Below, piece by piece: positions 25,324 to 34,201 of a stretch of DNA of 64,000 nt. How positions within the stretch are numbered: the first letter of the stretch is position 1; the number at the start of each line of letters is the position of its first letter. A model generated the notes under the pieces. It did no database searches. It was not told the DNA's origin and saw only the letters and a list, made by a program, of their open reading frames with translations. The stretch spans positions 8,825,519 through 8,889,518 of the forward strand of contig NZ_KB911581.1 of NCBI RefSeq assembly GCF_000383595.1. Direction: 5' to 3'. Origin of the DNA: Streptomyces bottropensis ATCC 25435. GTDB taxonomy: Bacteria > Actinomycetota > Actinomycetes > Streptomycetales > Streptomycetaceae. Position numbers and translations under genes: made by a program.

Positions 25324-25836
25324 GAGCGCTCGTCCTTTCCGTTGCACGCATGGCAACACCGTGGGTCACATCACAACATGTGTCGTTCACTGCACTGTGC
25401 GTACCTGCTGGCGCATCACACCCCTGTCGCGGACAAGGGGAACCCCTGCGGGCCGGGCTCGTTTACGTCCGCGTCCATCGCTTGCGTCGACTTGCGTCTG
25501 TCAAAAGCATGGGCATGGCGTAGGGGTGGCGGCGCCTGGCGTTTTGCCGTCTCGCATGTGCTCGCCGCCTCCGCCACGGGAGGATGGGGCTCGGTCGTCG
25601 GTGGATAGGACGCCCGGGTCAGCCGCCAGGTTCCGGGCGACCTCCGCCACCCCTGGCCTTCACCGAGTACGTACCCATCACGACCGCTGTGACGCTCTGT
25701 TGAACAAGGCCAGTCGACCTCAATACACCGTTCACCACAACACTTTTAGGCCAACTTTCCTTTTCCCGAAGGTCTGGACAAGAGGTTGACGGGCGTCCAA
25801 CAACGCCTCACGGACACCAGATATCCCAGCAGGACA
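25324..25836. other. 513-bp divergent intergenic region
   Basis: Lies between the prim-pol-like gene (minus) and the phosphatase gene (plus), so it must hold both promoters. A lower-GC stretch occurs at about 25680-25790, just before the phosphatase start. No small ORF with a convincing ribosome site was found. Confidence 0.4.
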
Positions 25837-27360
25837 ATGCTGGACATCCCCTCACGAGTGCGTGTACATGTGGAGAGACTGCTAGCGGTGCAGAATGACA
25901 TGGGGGTTTGCGATGCTTTTGAGCAATACGCACCGGTCGGAAAGCCGGACACCATGAACGCCCCTCACCCTCCGAAAGTGGCTGGAATCGATTCAACGGT
26001 TCCCTCCCCCGCACACACTGTCGCGCCCGCGCCCGTCGCCCCCGGTTCCCCATCGGCCCCTCCCGCCACAGGACCGGGCACCGCTCCCGGGGCTGTTCTG
26101 CAGGACAGACTCGCGGGCTGGGTCTCGGACCTCACGACGCTGCACGAACTCACCGAACGCCTGACCCGCACGGACTCGCTCGACAGCGCGCTGGACGAGG
26201 CCCTGCGCGCCGGCGCCGCCCTGGTGGGCGCCCGCCGCGGTCTCCTCGTCCTGGAACCGGCCGGCGGAATCGGTCCGGACACCACCGTCGGCCTCGGGCT
26301 CGGCCGCGCCGACCTCGGGCACATCGAGACCGTGCCGCGCAGTTCCCTGCCGTACGGCCGCATCCTCGACGGACTGCCGGGCGGGGACGGCGAGATCGCC
26401 CAGCCCGACCTGTTCGCCGAGGACGGACTCGACCCCCGCCACCGCGAGGTCGCCGCCCGGCTCGGATACGCGGCGAGCTACGCGCTCCCCCTGTCCACCG
26501 AGAGCGCCGGCCGGCTCGGCGCCGCCGTCTGGCTCTACGACGAGCCCGCGGAGCCGGTCGAGCGGCAGCGCCACCTCGTCGGGCTGTACACGCGCTTCGC
26601 CGCCGAGCATCTGGCCCGGCTCGTCGAGGTCGAGCGCACCCGCGCGTGCATGGCGACCATCGCCGAGGAACTGCTGCCCTCCCGGCTGCCCCGGGTCGCC
26701 GGCGTGCAGCTCGCCGCCCGGCACCGCACCGGACCGCGCGGCGGCGGCGACTGGTACGACGCGCTGCCGCTGCCGGACGCCGCGCTCGGGCTCGCGGTCG
26801 GCTCGGTCACGGGGTCGGGGCCCAGCGCGATCGCCGCGATGGGACGGCTGCGTGCCTCCCTGCGGGCGTACGCGGTGATGGAGGGAGAGGACCCCGTCGC
26901 CGTCCTCTCCGATCTGGAGCTGTTGCTGCGCCTGACGGAACCCGCCCGCTCCGCCACCGCGCTCTTCGCCTACGTGGAACCCGCCCTGCGCAAGATCACC
27001 CTGGCCGGGGCGGGGCACAGTCCGCCGCTGGTGATCGGCGAACGGCGCACCGAGTTCGTCGAGACCTCCCTGTCGGCGCCGCTCGGCATGCTCGCCTGCT
27101 GGGAGGCGCCGAGCGTGGAGCTGACCGCCCATTCAGGAGAAACCGTCCTGCTCTATACCGACGGCCTCCTCCAGCGCACCGGCGAACCCGTCGACCGGGC
27201 CTTCGCCCGCCTCCACGCGGCCGCGGCCTGCGTCCCCCGGGCCCTGCGCACCGACCCCGGCGCCATCGCCGACCACGTCCTGCGCACCGTTCTGCCGGAG
27301 AGGCTCGACGCGGCCGACGGCACGGAGGACGTGGTGCTGCTGGCGGCGCGGTTCGAGTAG
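25837..27360 (+). CDS. SpoIIE-family PP2C phosphatase with GAF-like sensor domain
   Basis: 507 residues. A charged helix (VRVHVERLLAVQND) and a Pro/Ala/Thr-rich linker precede a GAF-like domain (residues ~95-275). The PP2C-like phosphatase domain has RTGPRGGGDWYDALPLPDAALGLAVGSVTGSG, LAGAGHSPPLVI and LLYTDGLLQR; the Asp residues bind metal. Such phosphatases activate anti-anti-sigma proteins. ATG 25837 has AGCAGG four bases upstream. May act with one of the two GHKL anti-sigma kinases in the window. Confidence 0.9.
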   Translation: MLDIPSRVRVHVERLLAVQNDMGVCDAFEQYAPVGKPDTMNAPHPPKVAGIDSTVPSPAHTVAPAPVAPGSPSAPPATGPGTAPGAVLQDRLAGWVSDLTTLHELTERLTRTDSLDSALDEALRAGAALVGARRGLLVLEPAGGIGPDTTVGLGLGRADLGHIETVPRSSLPYGRILDGLPGGDGEIAQPDLFAEDGLDPRHREVAARLGYAASYALPLSTESAGRLGAAVWLYDEPAEPVERQRHLVGLYTRFAAEHLARLVEVERTRACMATIAEELLPSRLPRVAGVQLAARHRTGPRGGGDWYDALPLPDAALGLAVGSVTGSGPSAIAAMGRLRASLRAYAVMEGEDPVAVLSDLELLLRLTEPARSATALFAYVEPALRKITLAGAGHSPPLVIGERRTEFVETSLSAPLGMLACWEAPSVELTAHSGETVLLYTDGLLQRTGEPVDRAFARLHAAAACVPRALRTDPGAIADHVLRTVLPERLDAADGTEDVVLLAARFE

Positions 27361-27520
27361 GCCTGCCGCGCCTTCCCCGGGTGCGGGACGGCGATCCCTC
27401 GCGGCTGCTTGCCGTGAGGGATCGGTGACCCCACGTGAGAGGCGTTCCGGCCGCCCCGGGCTCCCCGGCGGCACGACCGTACGATGGACGCGGTCCAGTG
27501 CCGTACCTAGGAGGATGACC

Positions 27521-29011
27521 GTGGCGGACGAGCTCGAACCGGTGACCCCGGAGACCGAGGCGACCGAAGCCGAGGAGCCCATCAAGCAGCGCAAGAACGG
27601 CCTGTACCCGGGCGTGTCCGACGAGCTGGCCGAGAACATGAAGTCGGGCTGGGCCGACACCGAGCTGCACGGCCTGAAGCCGATCGCCCAGGCCGCGGAG
27701 ACCGCCGCCCGCCGCGCCGCGCTCTCCGCGCGCTTCCCCGGCGACCGCCTGGTGATCCCCTCGGGCAACCTCAAGACCCGCTCGAACGACACCGAGTACC
27801 CCTTCCGGGCGTCGGTCGAGTACGCGTACCTCACTGGTGGCCGGCCCGATGACAGCACGGACGGCGTCCTGGTCCTGGAGCCGACGGGCGCCGAGGGGCA
27901 CGAGGCGACGATCTACCTCCTGCCCCGCTCCGACCGGGAGAACGGCGAGTTCTGGCTCTCCGGCCAGGGCGAGCTGTGGGTCGGCCGACGGCACTCGCTG
28001 AGCGAGTCGGCGGAGCTGTACGGCATCCCCGCCGCCGACGTCCGCGAACTCGCCGACAAGCTGCGCGAGGCCACCGGGCCGGTGCGGGTCGTACGCGGGT
28101 ACGACGCCGGTATCGAGGCGGCGCTGCACGACAAGGTCACCGCCGAGCGTGACGACGAGCTGCGGGTCTTCCTCTCCGAGGCACGGCTGGTCAAGGACGC
28201 GTTCGAGATCGGCGAGCTGCAGAAGGCCGTCGACTCGACGGTGCGCGGCTTCGAGGACGTCGTACGCGTGCTGGACAGGGCCGAGGCGACCTCGGAGCGC
28301 TACATCGAGGGAACCTTCTTCCTGCGCGCCCGGGTCGAGGGCAACGATGTCGGCTACGGCTCCATCTGCGCCTCCGGTCCGCACGCCACGACGCTGCACT
28401 GGGTCCGCAACGACGGTCCGGTCCGCTCCGGCGACCTGCTCCTGCTGGACGCCGGCGTCGAGACGCACACGTACTACACGGCCGACGTCACGCGCACCCT
28501 GCCGGTCAACGGCACCTTCAGCGCGATCCAGAGGAAGATCTACGACGCCGTCTTCGACGCGCAGGAGGCCGGTATCGCCGCCGTGCGGCCCGGCGGCAAG
28601 TACCGCGACTTCCATGACGCCGCGCAGCACGTTCTCGCCGAACGGCTGGTCGAGTGGGGGCTCGTCGAGGGGCCCGTCGAGCGGGTCCTGGAGCTGGGCC
28701 TCCAGCGCCGCTGGACCCTGCACGGCACGGGTCACATGCTCGGCATGGACGTCCACGACTGCGCCGCCGCGCGCGTCGAGTCCTACGTCGACGGGACGTT
28801 GGAGCCGGGGATGGTGCTGACGGTCGAGCCCGGCCTGTACTTCCAGGCGGACGACCTCACCGTCCCCGAGGAGTACCGGGGCATCGGCGTCCGCATCGAG
28901 GACGACATCCTGGTGACGGAGGACGGCAACCGCAACCTGTCCGCGGGGCTGCCGCGCGGTTCCGCCGAGGTCGAGCGGTGGATGGCCTCGCTGAAGGGCT
29001 CGCGCGACTGA
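27521..29011 (+). CDS. Aminopeptidase P family (Xaa-Pro aminopeptidase)
   Basis: 496 residues, M24B metallopeptidase. An N-terminal creatinase-like domain (to ~residue 225) has EYPFRASVEYAYLTGG. The pita-bread catalytic domain has the ligands Asp (LLLLDAGVETHTYYTADVTRT), His (LHGTGHMLGMDVHD), Glu (LTVEPGLYF) and Glu (GVRIEDDILVT). It removes N-terminal residues before proline. Start GTG 27521 is placed six bases after AGGAGG; ATG 27515 abuts the site and is less likely. Confidence 0.93.
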   Translation: MADELEPVTPETEATEAEEPIKQRKNGLYPGVSDELAENMKSGWADTELHGLKPIAQAAETAARRAALSARFPGDRLVIPSGNLKTRSNDTEYPFRASVEYAYLTGGRPDDSTDGVLVLEPTGAEGHEATIYLLPRSDRENGEFWLSGQGELWVGRRHSLSESAELYGIPAADVRELADKLREATGPVRVVRGYDAGIEAALHDKVTAERDDELRVFLSEARLVKDAFEIGELQKAVDSTVRGFEDVVRVLDRAEATSERYIEGTFFLRARVEGNDVGYGSICASGPHATTLHWVRNDGPVRSGDLLLLDAGVETHTYYTADVTRTLPVNGTFSAIQRKIYDAVFDAQEAGIAAVRPGGKYRDFHDAAQHVLAERLVEWGLVEGPVERVLELGLQRRWTLHGTGHMLGMDVHDCAAARVESYVDGTLEPGMVLTVEPGLYFQADDLTVPEEYRGIGVRIEDDILVTEDGNRNLSAGLPRGSAEVERWMASLKGSRD

Positions 29012-29153
29012 GGGGACCGCCGTCCGGCCGCGGGCGCGCGGGGGCTGGTCGCACAGTTCCCCGCGCGCCCGCGGTTTCGTGCCCTGTGCTCTTCAGCGGC
29101 GCGGGGAACTGCGCCCCTGGTGGGGCGCGGTAGGGGCGGCGGGGGCGAACCCC

Positions 29154-29984
29154 TCACGCGGGCACCGGCGAGAGGCCGGGCAGGGCGTCCACGAACAACG
29201 CCCCGGCCAGCAACGACCCACTCCCCCGCGGACTCCACCCCCGCTCCTGAAGATCCGCGTCGAACGCGACCAGACCCCGCCGCCCCGCATCGGTCGCCAC
29301 ACCCCCCGCCTCGATCACCGCCCGGGCCCCGGCCTGCACATGCCGCAGCCCCTGCGGCCCGGCGGTGTACAGCAACTCGGTGTCCTGCAGCGTGGACATC
29401 ACCGTGAGAAGCGCGTCGAGCCGGGCCTCCCCCTCCCGCGTCCCCGCGACGCGCGCCCCGGCCAGGACGTCCAACGCCCGCCGTACATGGGGAAAGCCAG
29501 CCCGGGCCTCGCCCCGGGCGCCGGCGGCCCCGTACTTGGCGGAGACCGACGACCCCCGTGAGGGGCGCCTGGGTGCCCGGCGGTCGGGGTGGGCGGCGAT
29601 CTTCTTGGCGATGGCGGCCAGTTCGCGCCCCCGGGCGCCGGGCTCCATGGCGGCCGCGGCGACCAGCAGACCCAGCACCCAGGTGGCGCCGCGATGCCCG
29701 CCGCCGGCGCGTTGCGTCGAGTGCTCGGTGCAGCGCCCGATCGCACCGAGTTCGGCCCGGAGTCCGGGGGTCGGGGCACCGTTGCGCCGGGCGCAGGCCG
29801 CCATCGCCGCGAAGCCGGGCAGCAGTGCCTTCGCCGACCAGCGCAGGGCACGGTGGTCCTGCCGGGTCGCGCGGGCGCCGAGGTCGCGCGGGTCGGGCAG
29901 GCCGGGCTTGGGGGTCAGTTCCAGCTGCCGGGTGAGCGCGGCCACCGCGGCCCGCGCCAGCGTCTCGTCCTCGCGACTGCTCAT
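29154..29984 (-). CDS. Divergent CitG/MdcB-like protein (triphosphoribosyl-dephospho-CoA synthase family)
   Basis: 276 residues from ATG 29984. The N-terminus (AAVAALTRQLELTPKPGLPDPRDLGA) matches the CitG signature KPGLVDxxNxGAH, but the Asn and following His-Asp-Met are replaced (RDLGARATRQDH). DTELLYTAGPQGLRHVQAGA is near the C-terminus. CitG makes the prosthetic-group precursor for citrate or malonate lyase; no lyase genes are nearby. With the altered signature it may have another substrate. Starts ten bases after the dioxygenase stop, so probably co-transcribed. Confidence 0.75.
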   Translation of the reverse strand: MSSREDETLARAAVAALTRQLELTPKPGLPDPRDLGARATRQDHRALRWSAKALLPGFAAMAACARRNGAPTPGLRAELGAIGRCTEHSTQRAGGGHRGATWVLGLLVAAAAMEPGARGRELAAIAKKIAAHPDRRAPRRPSRGSSVSAKYGAAGARGEARAGFPHVRRALDVLAGARVAGTREGEARLDALLTVMSTLQDTELLYTAGPQGLRHVQAGARAVIEAGGVATDAGRRGLVAFDADLQERGWSPRGSGSLLAGALFVDALPGLSPVPA

Positions 29985-29994
29985 GGGCGCACCC

Positions 29995-30951
29995 CTACGA
30001 GGCCGACGCGGAGCCGGTGGCGCCGTCGGTCGGGGCGTCGGCCGGGGGCTCGCCCGACGGGGGCGTACCGCCCTCTCCGCCACCGCCGGTGTTCTCGGCG
30101 TCGGGGTCGATGCCGAGGATGAGGGAGCCCCGGTAACCGCGGGCCGGGTTCGCCTTCTTGACGGCCTTGAGGGTGAGCAGGCCCGTGGAGGCGCCTCCGC
30201 CGTCGTAGACCATGTCGTCGTCGAGGGTGGTGTAGCTGCCGCTGTGCCGGGAGTACGGCTCCAGCGTGAAGACCGCCTGGGCGATCTCGTCGTCGAAGAA
30301 GAACTGGCCGGTGAAGTTGACCTTGCCGCCCTCGTAGGTGCCGTCCTCCTTCCCGCCGCCGGTGTGCACCTTCACATGGATGTGACAGGTGCGCGGGGTG
30401 TACCAACCGGGGAAGACGGTCCTGAACTCGACGACCCCGTTCGCGTTGGCGATCTGATATCCGCGAAGGTACGTGGCGTCGTCGGCGGTCGAACCGTCCT
30501 CGCTCTCGGCGGGTGCCCAGCCGCCGGGATTCGCGGTGGTGTAGCCGGAGTAGTAGCCCCAGGCGTCGCAGTGCCAGATCTCCACGGCCGCGCCGGGGAC
30601 CGGGGTGCAGCCGTCGGTGGCGTCCACCACGGTGAGGCGCAGCGTCAAGGGAACACCGCTCTTGCCTTCGGTGATGTCCTTGCGGACGAGGGCGCCGTCC
30701 AGATGGTAGGGCCCCTCGGTGACGCTCGACATCAGCGTCATGCACGCGCTGCCGGCGCTCGTCCCGAAAGCCGTGACGGTCGCCTCGGCGCTACTGGTGT
30801 TCCCGTCCGCGAACGCCGACTGGTACCCGGTGGCCACCAGCCCGCCGGCGGCGATCGTCCCTCCGGTCACCGCGAGAGCACGGCGCCTCGTGATCGTTCT
30901 GCTCGTGCGGTGTCCCGCCGTGTGGTGTCCCGCCGTGTGGTTTCCCGTCAT
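29995..30951 (-). CDS. Tat-exported intradiol ring-cleavage dioxygenase-like protein
   Basis: 318 residues. A Tat signal (TITRRRALAVTGGTIAAGG) follows two HTAGH repeats. The catalytic domain has TEGPYHLDG, the strand VEIWHCDAWGYYSGY, and FPGWYTPRTCHIHVKVH, holding the Tyr and His-X-His residues that bind non-haem iron in protocatechuate/catechol dioxygenases. The C-terminus is a Gly/Pro/Ser tail. Secreted members of this family act on aromatic compounds outside the cytoplasm. The start is ATG 30951; the frame extends further upstream without a better start. Confidence 0.88.
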   Translation of the reverse strand: MTGNHTAGHHTAGHRTSRTITRRRALAVTGGTIAAGGLVATGYQSAFADGNTSSAEATVTAFGTSAGSACMTLMSSVTEGPYHLDGALVRKDITEGKSGVPLTLRLTVVDATDGCTPVPGAAVEIWHCDAWGYYSGYTTANPGGWAPAESEDGSTADDATYLRGYQIANANGVVEFRTVFPGWYTPRTCHIHVKVHTGGGKEDGTYEGGKVNFTGQFFFDDEIAQAVFTLEPYSRHSGSYTTLDDDMVYDGGGASTGLLTLKAVKKANPARGYRGSLILGIDPDAENTGGGGEGGTPPSGEPPADAPTDGATGSASAS

Positions 30952-31350
30952 GGCCGTGACGTTAGGGGCGCACTCCGTCAGGGGGCTGAGGTCCGGCTGT
31001 GCGGTGGCTGGGAGTGCGCGGCGGTCCGCCTCCGGCGCCGGAACGGGGTCTGTCCTCCGCCCCACCACGACGCCGGGAGCCGGAAGCCGGAAGCCGGTGG
31101 ATGAGACGGTTCTCACGTTTGCCGTCCCGTATACGGACGAGGCTTGTGTTGCCGTTCGAAGCACTCCCCGGTGTCGGCTATGTTCTGGTCGCGACCAGCA
31201 GCTGACCGAATATTCGGCGCCGTCGGCCCGGTCGGCCGCTAACTTCTTCTGCGGCCGACCCTTGAGTGAGAAATTTCTGTCGGCAACCGCTTCATCGAGC
31301 CGCAAGACCGCAACTCCGTCGGTTTCCACGCACAGATTGATGAGGTCCCC
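30952..31350. other. Divergent control region of the dioxygenase and FXS operons
   Basis: 399 bp. A perfect 12-bp palindrome CCGAATATTCGG (31206-31217) and a 10-bp stem-loop GGTCGGCCGC/GCGGCCGACC with an AT-rich 11-nt loop (31230-31260) lie upstream of the precursor gene. No ORF is convincing. Confidence 0.5.
31206..31260. promoter_or_regulatory. Palindrome and stem-loop upstream of fxsA
   Basis: CCGAATATTCGG is a 12-bp perfect palindrome. Twelve bases on, GGTCGGCCGC and its complement flank TAACTTCTTCT. They lie 91-145 bp before the fxsA start and could be an operator and an attenuator-like hairpin. Confidence 0.45.
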
Positions 31351-31548
31351 ATGAACGCATCCCTCGACCCCACGGCCGCAGAGTCAGGGTCCACGGCCGC
31401 CGTCGGTCCGGAGCGGGTGTCCTTGGTGCAGTTGGCGGCACGGAGCGGAGGCGCGCTGTCGCCCGCTCTGACCCGTGCCGTGTCGAACGGCGTCGAACGG
31501 TCCGGTCCGGGACGGGTCGCGGTCGCGGCCTTCCAGTCCTCCGTCTGA
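31351..31548 (+). CDS. fxsA: FxSxx-COOH precursor peptide
   Basis: 65 residues ending exactly in FQSSV, the F-X-S-X-X carboxy-terminal signature that defines this RiPP precursor family. The leader has SLVQLAARSGGALSPALTRAVSNGV and the core region GRVAVAAFQSSV. In studied FxS systems the radical SAM enzyme links the Phe ring to the Cbeta of the residue two places on, here F-Q-S, giving a three-residue cyclophane. ATG 31351 has GAGG six bases upstream. The maturase gene starts 25 bases after the stop. Confidence 0.92.
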   Translation: MNASLDPTAAESGSTAAVGPERVSLVQLAARSGGALSPALTRAVSNGVERSGPGRVAVAAFQSSV

Positions 31549-31573
31549 CACCGCCCGTATCCGGCCGATCCCC

Positions 31574-34051
31574 GTGACCGTCATGGGCCGACCGCTCCTG
31601 CCCCTACGCCAGTTCGTGCTGAAGATGCACAGTCGCTGCGATCTCGCGTGCGACCACTGCTATGTGTACGAGCACGCCGACCAGAGCTGGCGCGGCCGGC
31701 CCCGGGTGATGTCGGACCTCGTCCTGCGCGCCACGGCGGAACGCGTCGCCGAGCACGCGAAGACCCATGGGCTCGCCGCCGTGCACGTGGTGCTGCACGG
31801 CGGCGAGCCCCTTCTCGCGGGCCGCGCCCGGCTGCGCGCGGCCGCCGTGGAACTGCGCGCCGCCCTCGACGGCGTGTGCGAACTGGATCTGCGGATCCAC
31901 ACCAACGCCGTCACGCTCGACGAGCGGTTCCTGGACCTGTTCGACGAGTTCGGCATCAAGGTCGGCGTCTCGCTGGACGGCGACCGCGCCGCGAACGACC
32001 TGCACCGGCGCTACGCCGACGGGCGCAGCAGCCACGACCGGGTCCTCGGGGCCGTCGCCCTGCTCGGCCGGCCCCGCTACCGCCACCTCTTCGCGGGTCT
32101 GCTGTGCACCATCGACCTGCGCAACGACCCGGTCGCCGTCCACGACGCGCTCGCCGGCCTCGCCCCGCCCCGCGTCGACTTCCTCCTCCCGCACGCCACC
32201 TGGGACGAGCCCCCGGCGCGCCCCGAGGACGATGTCGACGGCACCGCGTACGCGCGCTGGCTGCTGGCCGTCCACGACCGCTGGACCGAGACCGGACGGC
32301 CCATGGAGGTCCGGGTGTTCGACTCGGTCCTGCGGACCCTGCGTGGCGAGAGCAGCCTGACCGAGTCGCTGGGGCTGGACCCGGCCGACCTCGCCGTGAT
32401 CGAGACCGACGGGACCTTCGAACAGGCCGACTCCCTGAAGACCGCCCACGCCGGGGCCCCCGCCACCGGCCTGGACGTGTTCGCCCACTCCCTGGACGAG
32501 GTCGCCGCGCATCCCGGGATCGTGGCCCGGCAGCAGGGTCTCGACGGGCTGGCCGCGCAGTGCCGTTCCTGTCCGGTGGTGCGCTCCTGCGGCGGGGGCC
32601 TGTACGCCCATCGCTACCGGTCCGGCGGCAGCGGGTTCGCCAACCCCTCCGTGTACTGCTCCGACCTGCTGTCCCTCATCACCGATCTCCGGGACCGTCA
32701 CATGACCGACCAGTGCGTACAACCCGCGCTCGCCGAGGCGCACTTGGACGAGCTGGCCACGGGATGCGGCTCGGACACGACCGTGGACCTGCTGGGCCGC
32801 CACCAACTCGCCCTGGTCCGCGAGCTGCTGGGCCATGTGCGGCACACGACGACGCGCACCCCGGCGGGCGGGGACGCCGAGGACGCGCAGGAGGCGTGGC
32901 AGACGCTGACCGCCCTCGACAGCGCGGCCCCCGAGGCCGTGGACACGGTCCTGGCCCACCCCTATGTACGGCCCTGGGCGCTCAGCTCCCTCGGGGTCCG
33001 TCCGCCGACGCGACCGGCGGCGGGGAAGGCCGGAGACGCGGGAGGGACGGCACCGGCGGAACCGGCCGGGGGCGGCAGCGAGACGGCCGCGACGGCGACC
33101 CGCGGGATCGCGGAGATCGCCGCCGCCGCCGCGGTGCGCGCCGGGCGCCCGGCGGCGGTCGTCGTCCCGGTCCGCGACGGACTGCTGCGGCTGCCCTCGC
33201 TCGGCACGCTGGCGGTGGGGGCGGGCGCCGGGCGCGCCGTGGTGCGCGCGGGCGCCGACGGTTTCACGGTCCACGCGGACGACCGGACGTACACGGTGGC
33301 CCGCAACGAGCCCGCGGACCCCGCCTGGCAGGGGAGCCGACGGTTCGAGCTGGACGGCTGGTCCGTGACCCTGGAGGACACCGACCCCTGGCGGGCCTGC
33401 CACGGGCATCCGGCGCACCCCCGGCTCACCGAGGGGGAGGCCGAGGCGTGGCGGGCCGACCTCACCCGGGCCTGGGCCTGGATCCGCCGCGAACTGCCCC
33501 GCTACGCACCGGGGATCGCCGCGGGGCTCCGGGTGATCACCCCGCTCCTGCCCTCCCCCGAGGGCGCCGACATCAGTTCGGCGGCCCGCGACGCCTTCGG
33601 CGCCGTGGCCATCGCCCGCCCCGCCGCACCGGAGACGCTGGCGCTGCTCCTCGTCCACGAGTTCCAGCACGTGAAGCTGGGCGCGGTCCTGGACCTGGCG
33701 GACCTGTACGACCCGGCGTGCGACACGCTGTTCTACGCGCCCTGGCGCCCCGACCCGCGCCCGCTGGAGGGGCTGCTGCAGGGGACGTACGCCCATCTCG
33801 CGGTGGTCGACTTCTGGCTGGCCCGGTGGCGGAGCGGGGGCGGGCAGGGGGCCGAGACCCGGTTCTCCCGGTGGCGGGACCAGACGGCGGAGGCGGTGGA
33901 GACCCTGGCGGGGTCGGGAGCGCTGACGCAGGCCGGGGGACGGTTCGTGGCGGGGCTCCGGCGGGCGCTGCCGGCGGACGAGGTGAGCGCGGACGCCCGG
34001 CGGGCGGCCCGGCGGGTGGCGGACGAGCACCGGCGGACCGTTCTGCCGTAG
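31574..34051 (+). CDS. fxsB: FxsB radical SAM/SPASM maturase fused to a HEXXH domain
   Basis: 825 residues. The radical SAM domain has CDLACDHC (CX3CX2C, residues 22-29) and VLHGGEPLLAGR. A SPASM-type cluster (CRSCPVVRSCGGG, then YCSDL) near residues 330-365 binds auxiliary iron-sulfur. A linker is followed from ~residue 510 by a second domain with the metal motif HEFQH near residue 695, the FxsBH-type arrangement in which the HEXXH part is proposed to be a peptide beta-hydroxylase. It installs a C-C cyclophane in FxsA. GTG 31574 or ATG 31583 is the start; no clear ribosome site, so coupling to fxsA is likely. Confidence 0.92.
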   Translation: MTVMGRPLLPLRQFVLKMHSRCDLACDHCYVYEHADQSWRGRPRVMSDLVLRATAERVAEHAKTHGLAAVHVVLHGGEPLLAGRARLRAAAVELRAALDGVCELDLRIHTNAVTLDERFLDLFDEFGIKVGVSLDGDRAANDLHRRYADGRSSHDRVLGAVALLGRPRYRHLFAGLLCTIDLRNDPVAVHDALAGLAPPRVDFLLPHATWDEPPARPEDDVDGTAYARWLLAVHDRWTETGRPMEVRVFDSVLRTLRGESSLTESLGLDPADLAVIETDGTFEQADSLKTAHAGAPATGLDVFAHSLDEVAAHPGIVARQQGLDGLAAQCRSCPVVRSCGGGLYAHRYRSGGSGFANPSVYCSDLLSLITDLRDRHMTDQCVQPALAEAHLDELATGCGSDTTVDLLGRHQLALVRELLGHVRHTTTRTPAGGDAEDAQEAWQTLTALDSAAPEAVDTVLAHPYVRPWALSSLGVRPPTRPAAGKAGDAGGTAPAEPAGGGSETAATATRGIAEIAAAAAVRAGRPAAVVVPVRDGLLRLPSLGTLAVGAGAGRAVVRAGADGFTVHADDRTYTVARNEPADPAWQGSRRFELDGWSVTLEDTDPWRACHGHPAHPRLTEGEAEAWRADLTRAWAWIRRELPRYAPGIAAGLRVITPLLPSPEGADISSAARDAFGAVAIARPAAPETLALLLVHEFQHVKLGAVLDLADLYDPACDTLFYAPWRPDPRPLEGLLQGTYAHLAVVDFWLARWRSGGGQGAETRFSRWRDQTAEAVETLAGSGALTQAGGRFVAGLRRALPADEVSADARRAARRVADEHRRTVLP

Positions 34052-34201
34052 GGGGAGTGGAGTGTCTCCTGCTTCCGCTTACGTGTTCGAGGGTCGCGCA
34101 TTCCTCGGCCGGAGCGGGGACATTGGGCCCGTTCGTCATATTCCACGTGCCCCTGCCCCCTTCCTACACTGAGGAAAGTCACCGGGCATCGGGGGGCACG
34201 G

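Noticed and set aside
26996..28756. 586-residue minus-strand frame
   Set aside because: Antisense to the phosphatase and aminopeptidase P genes; no motif, and composition follows the reverse of real codons.
31604..34030. 808-residue minus-strand frame
   Set aside because: Lies wholly antisense to fxsB and shows no domain.
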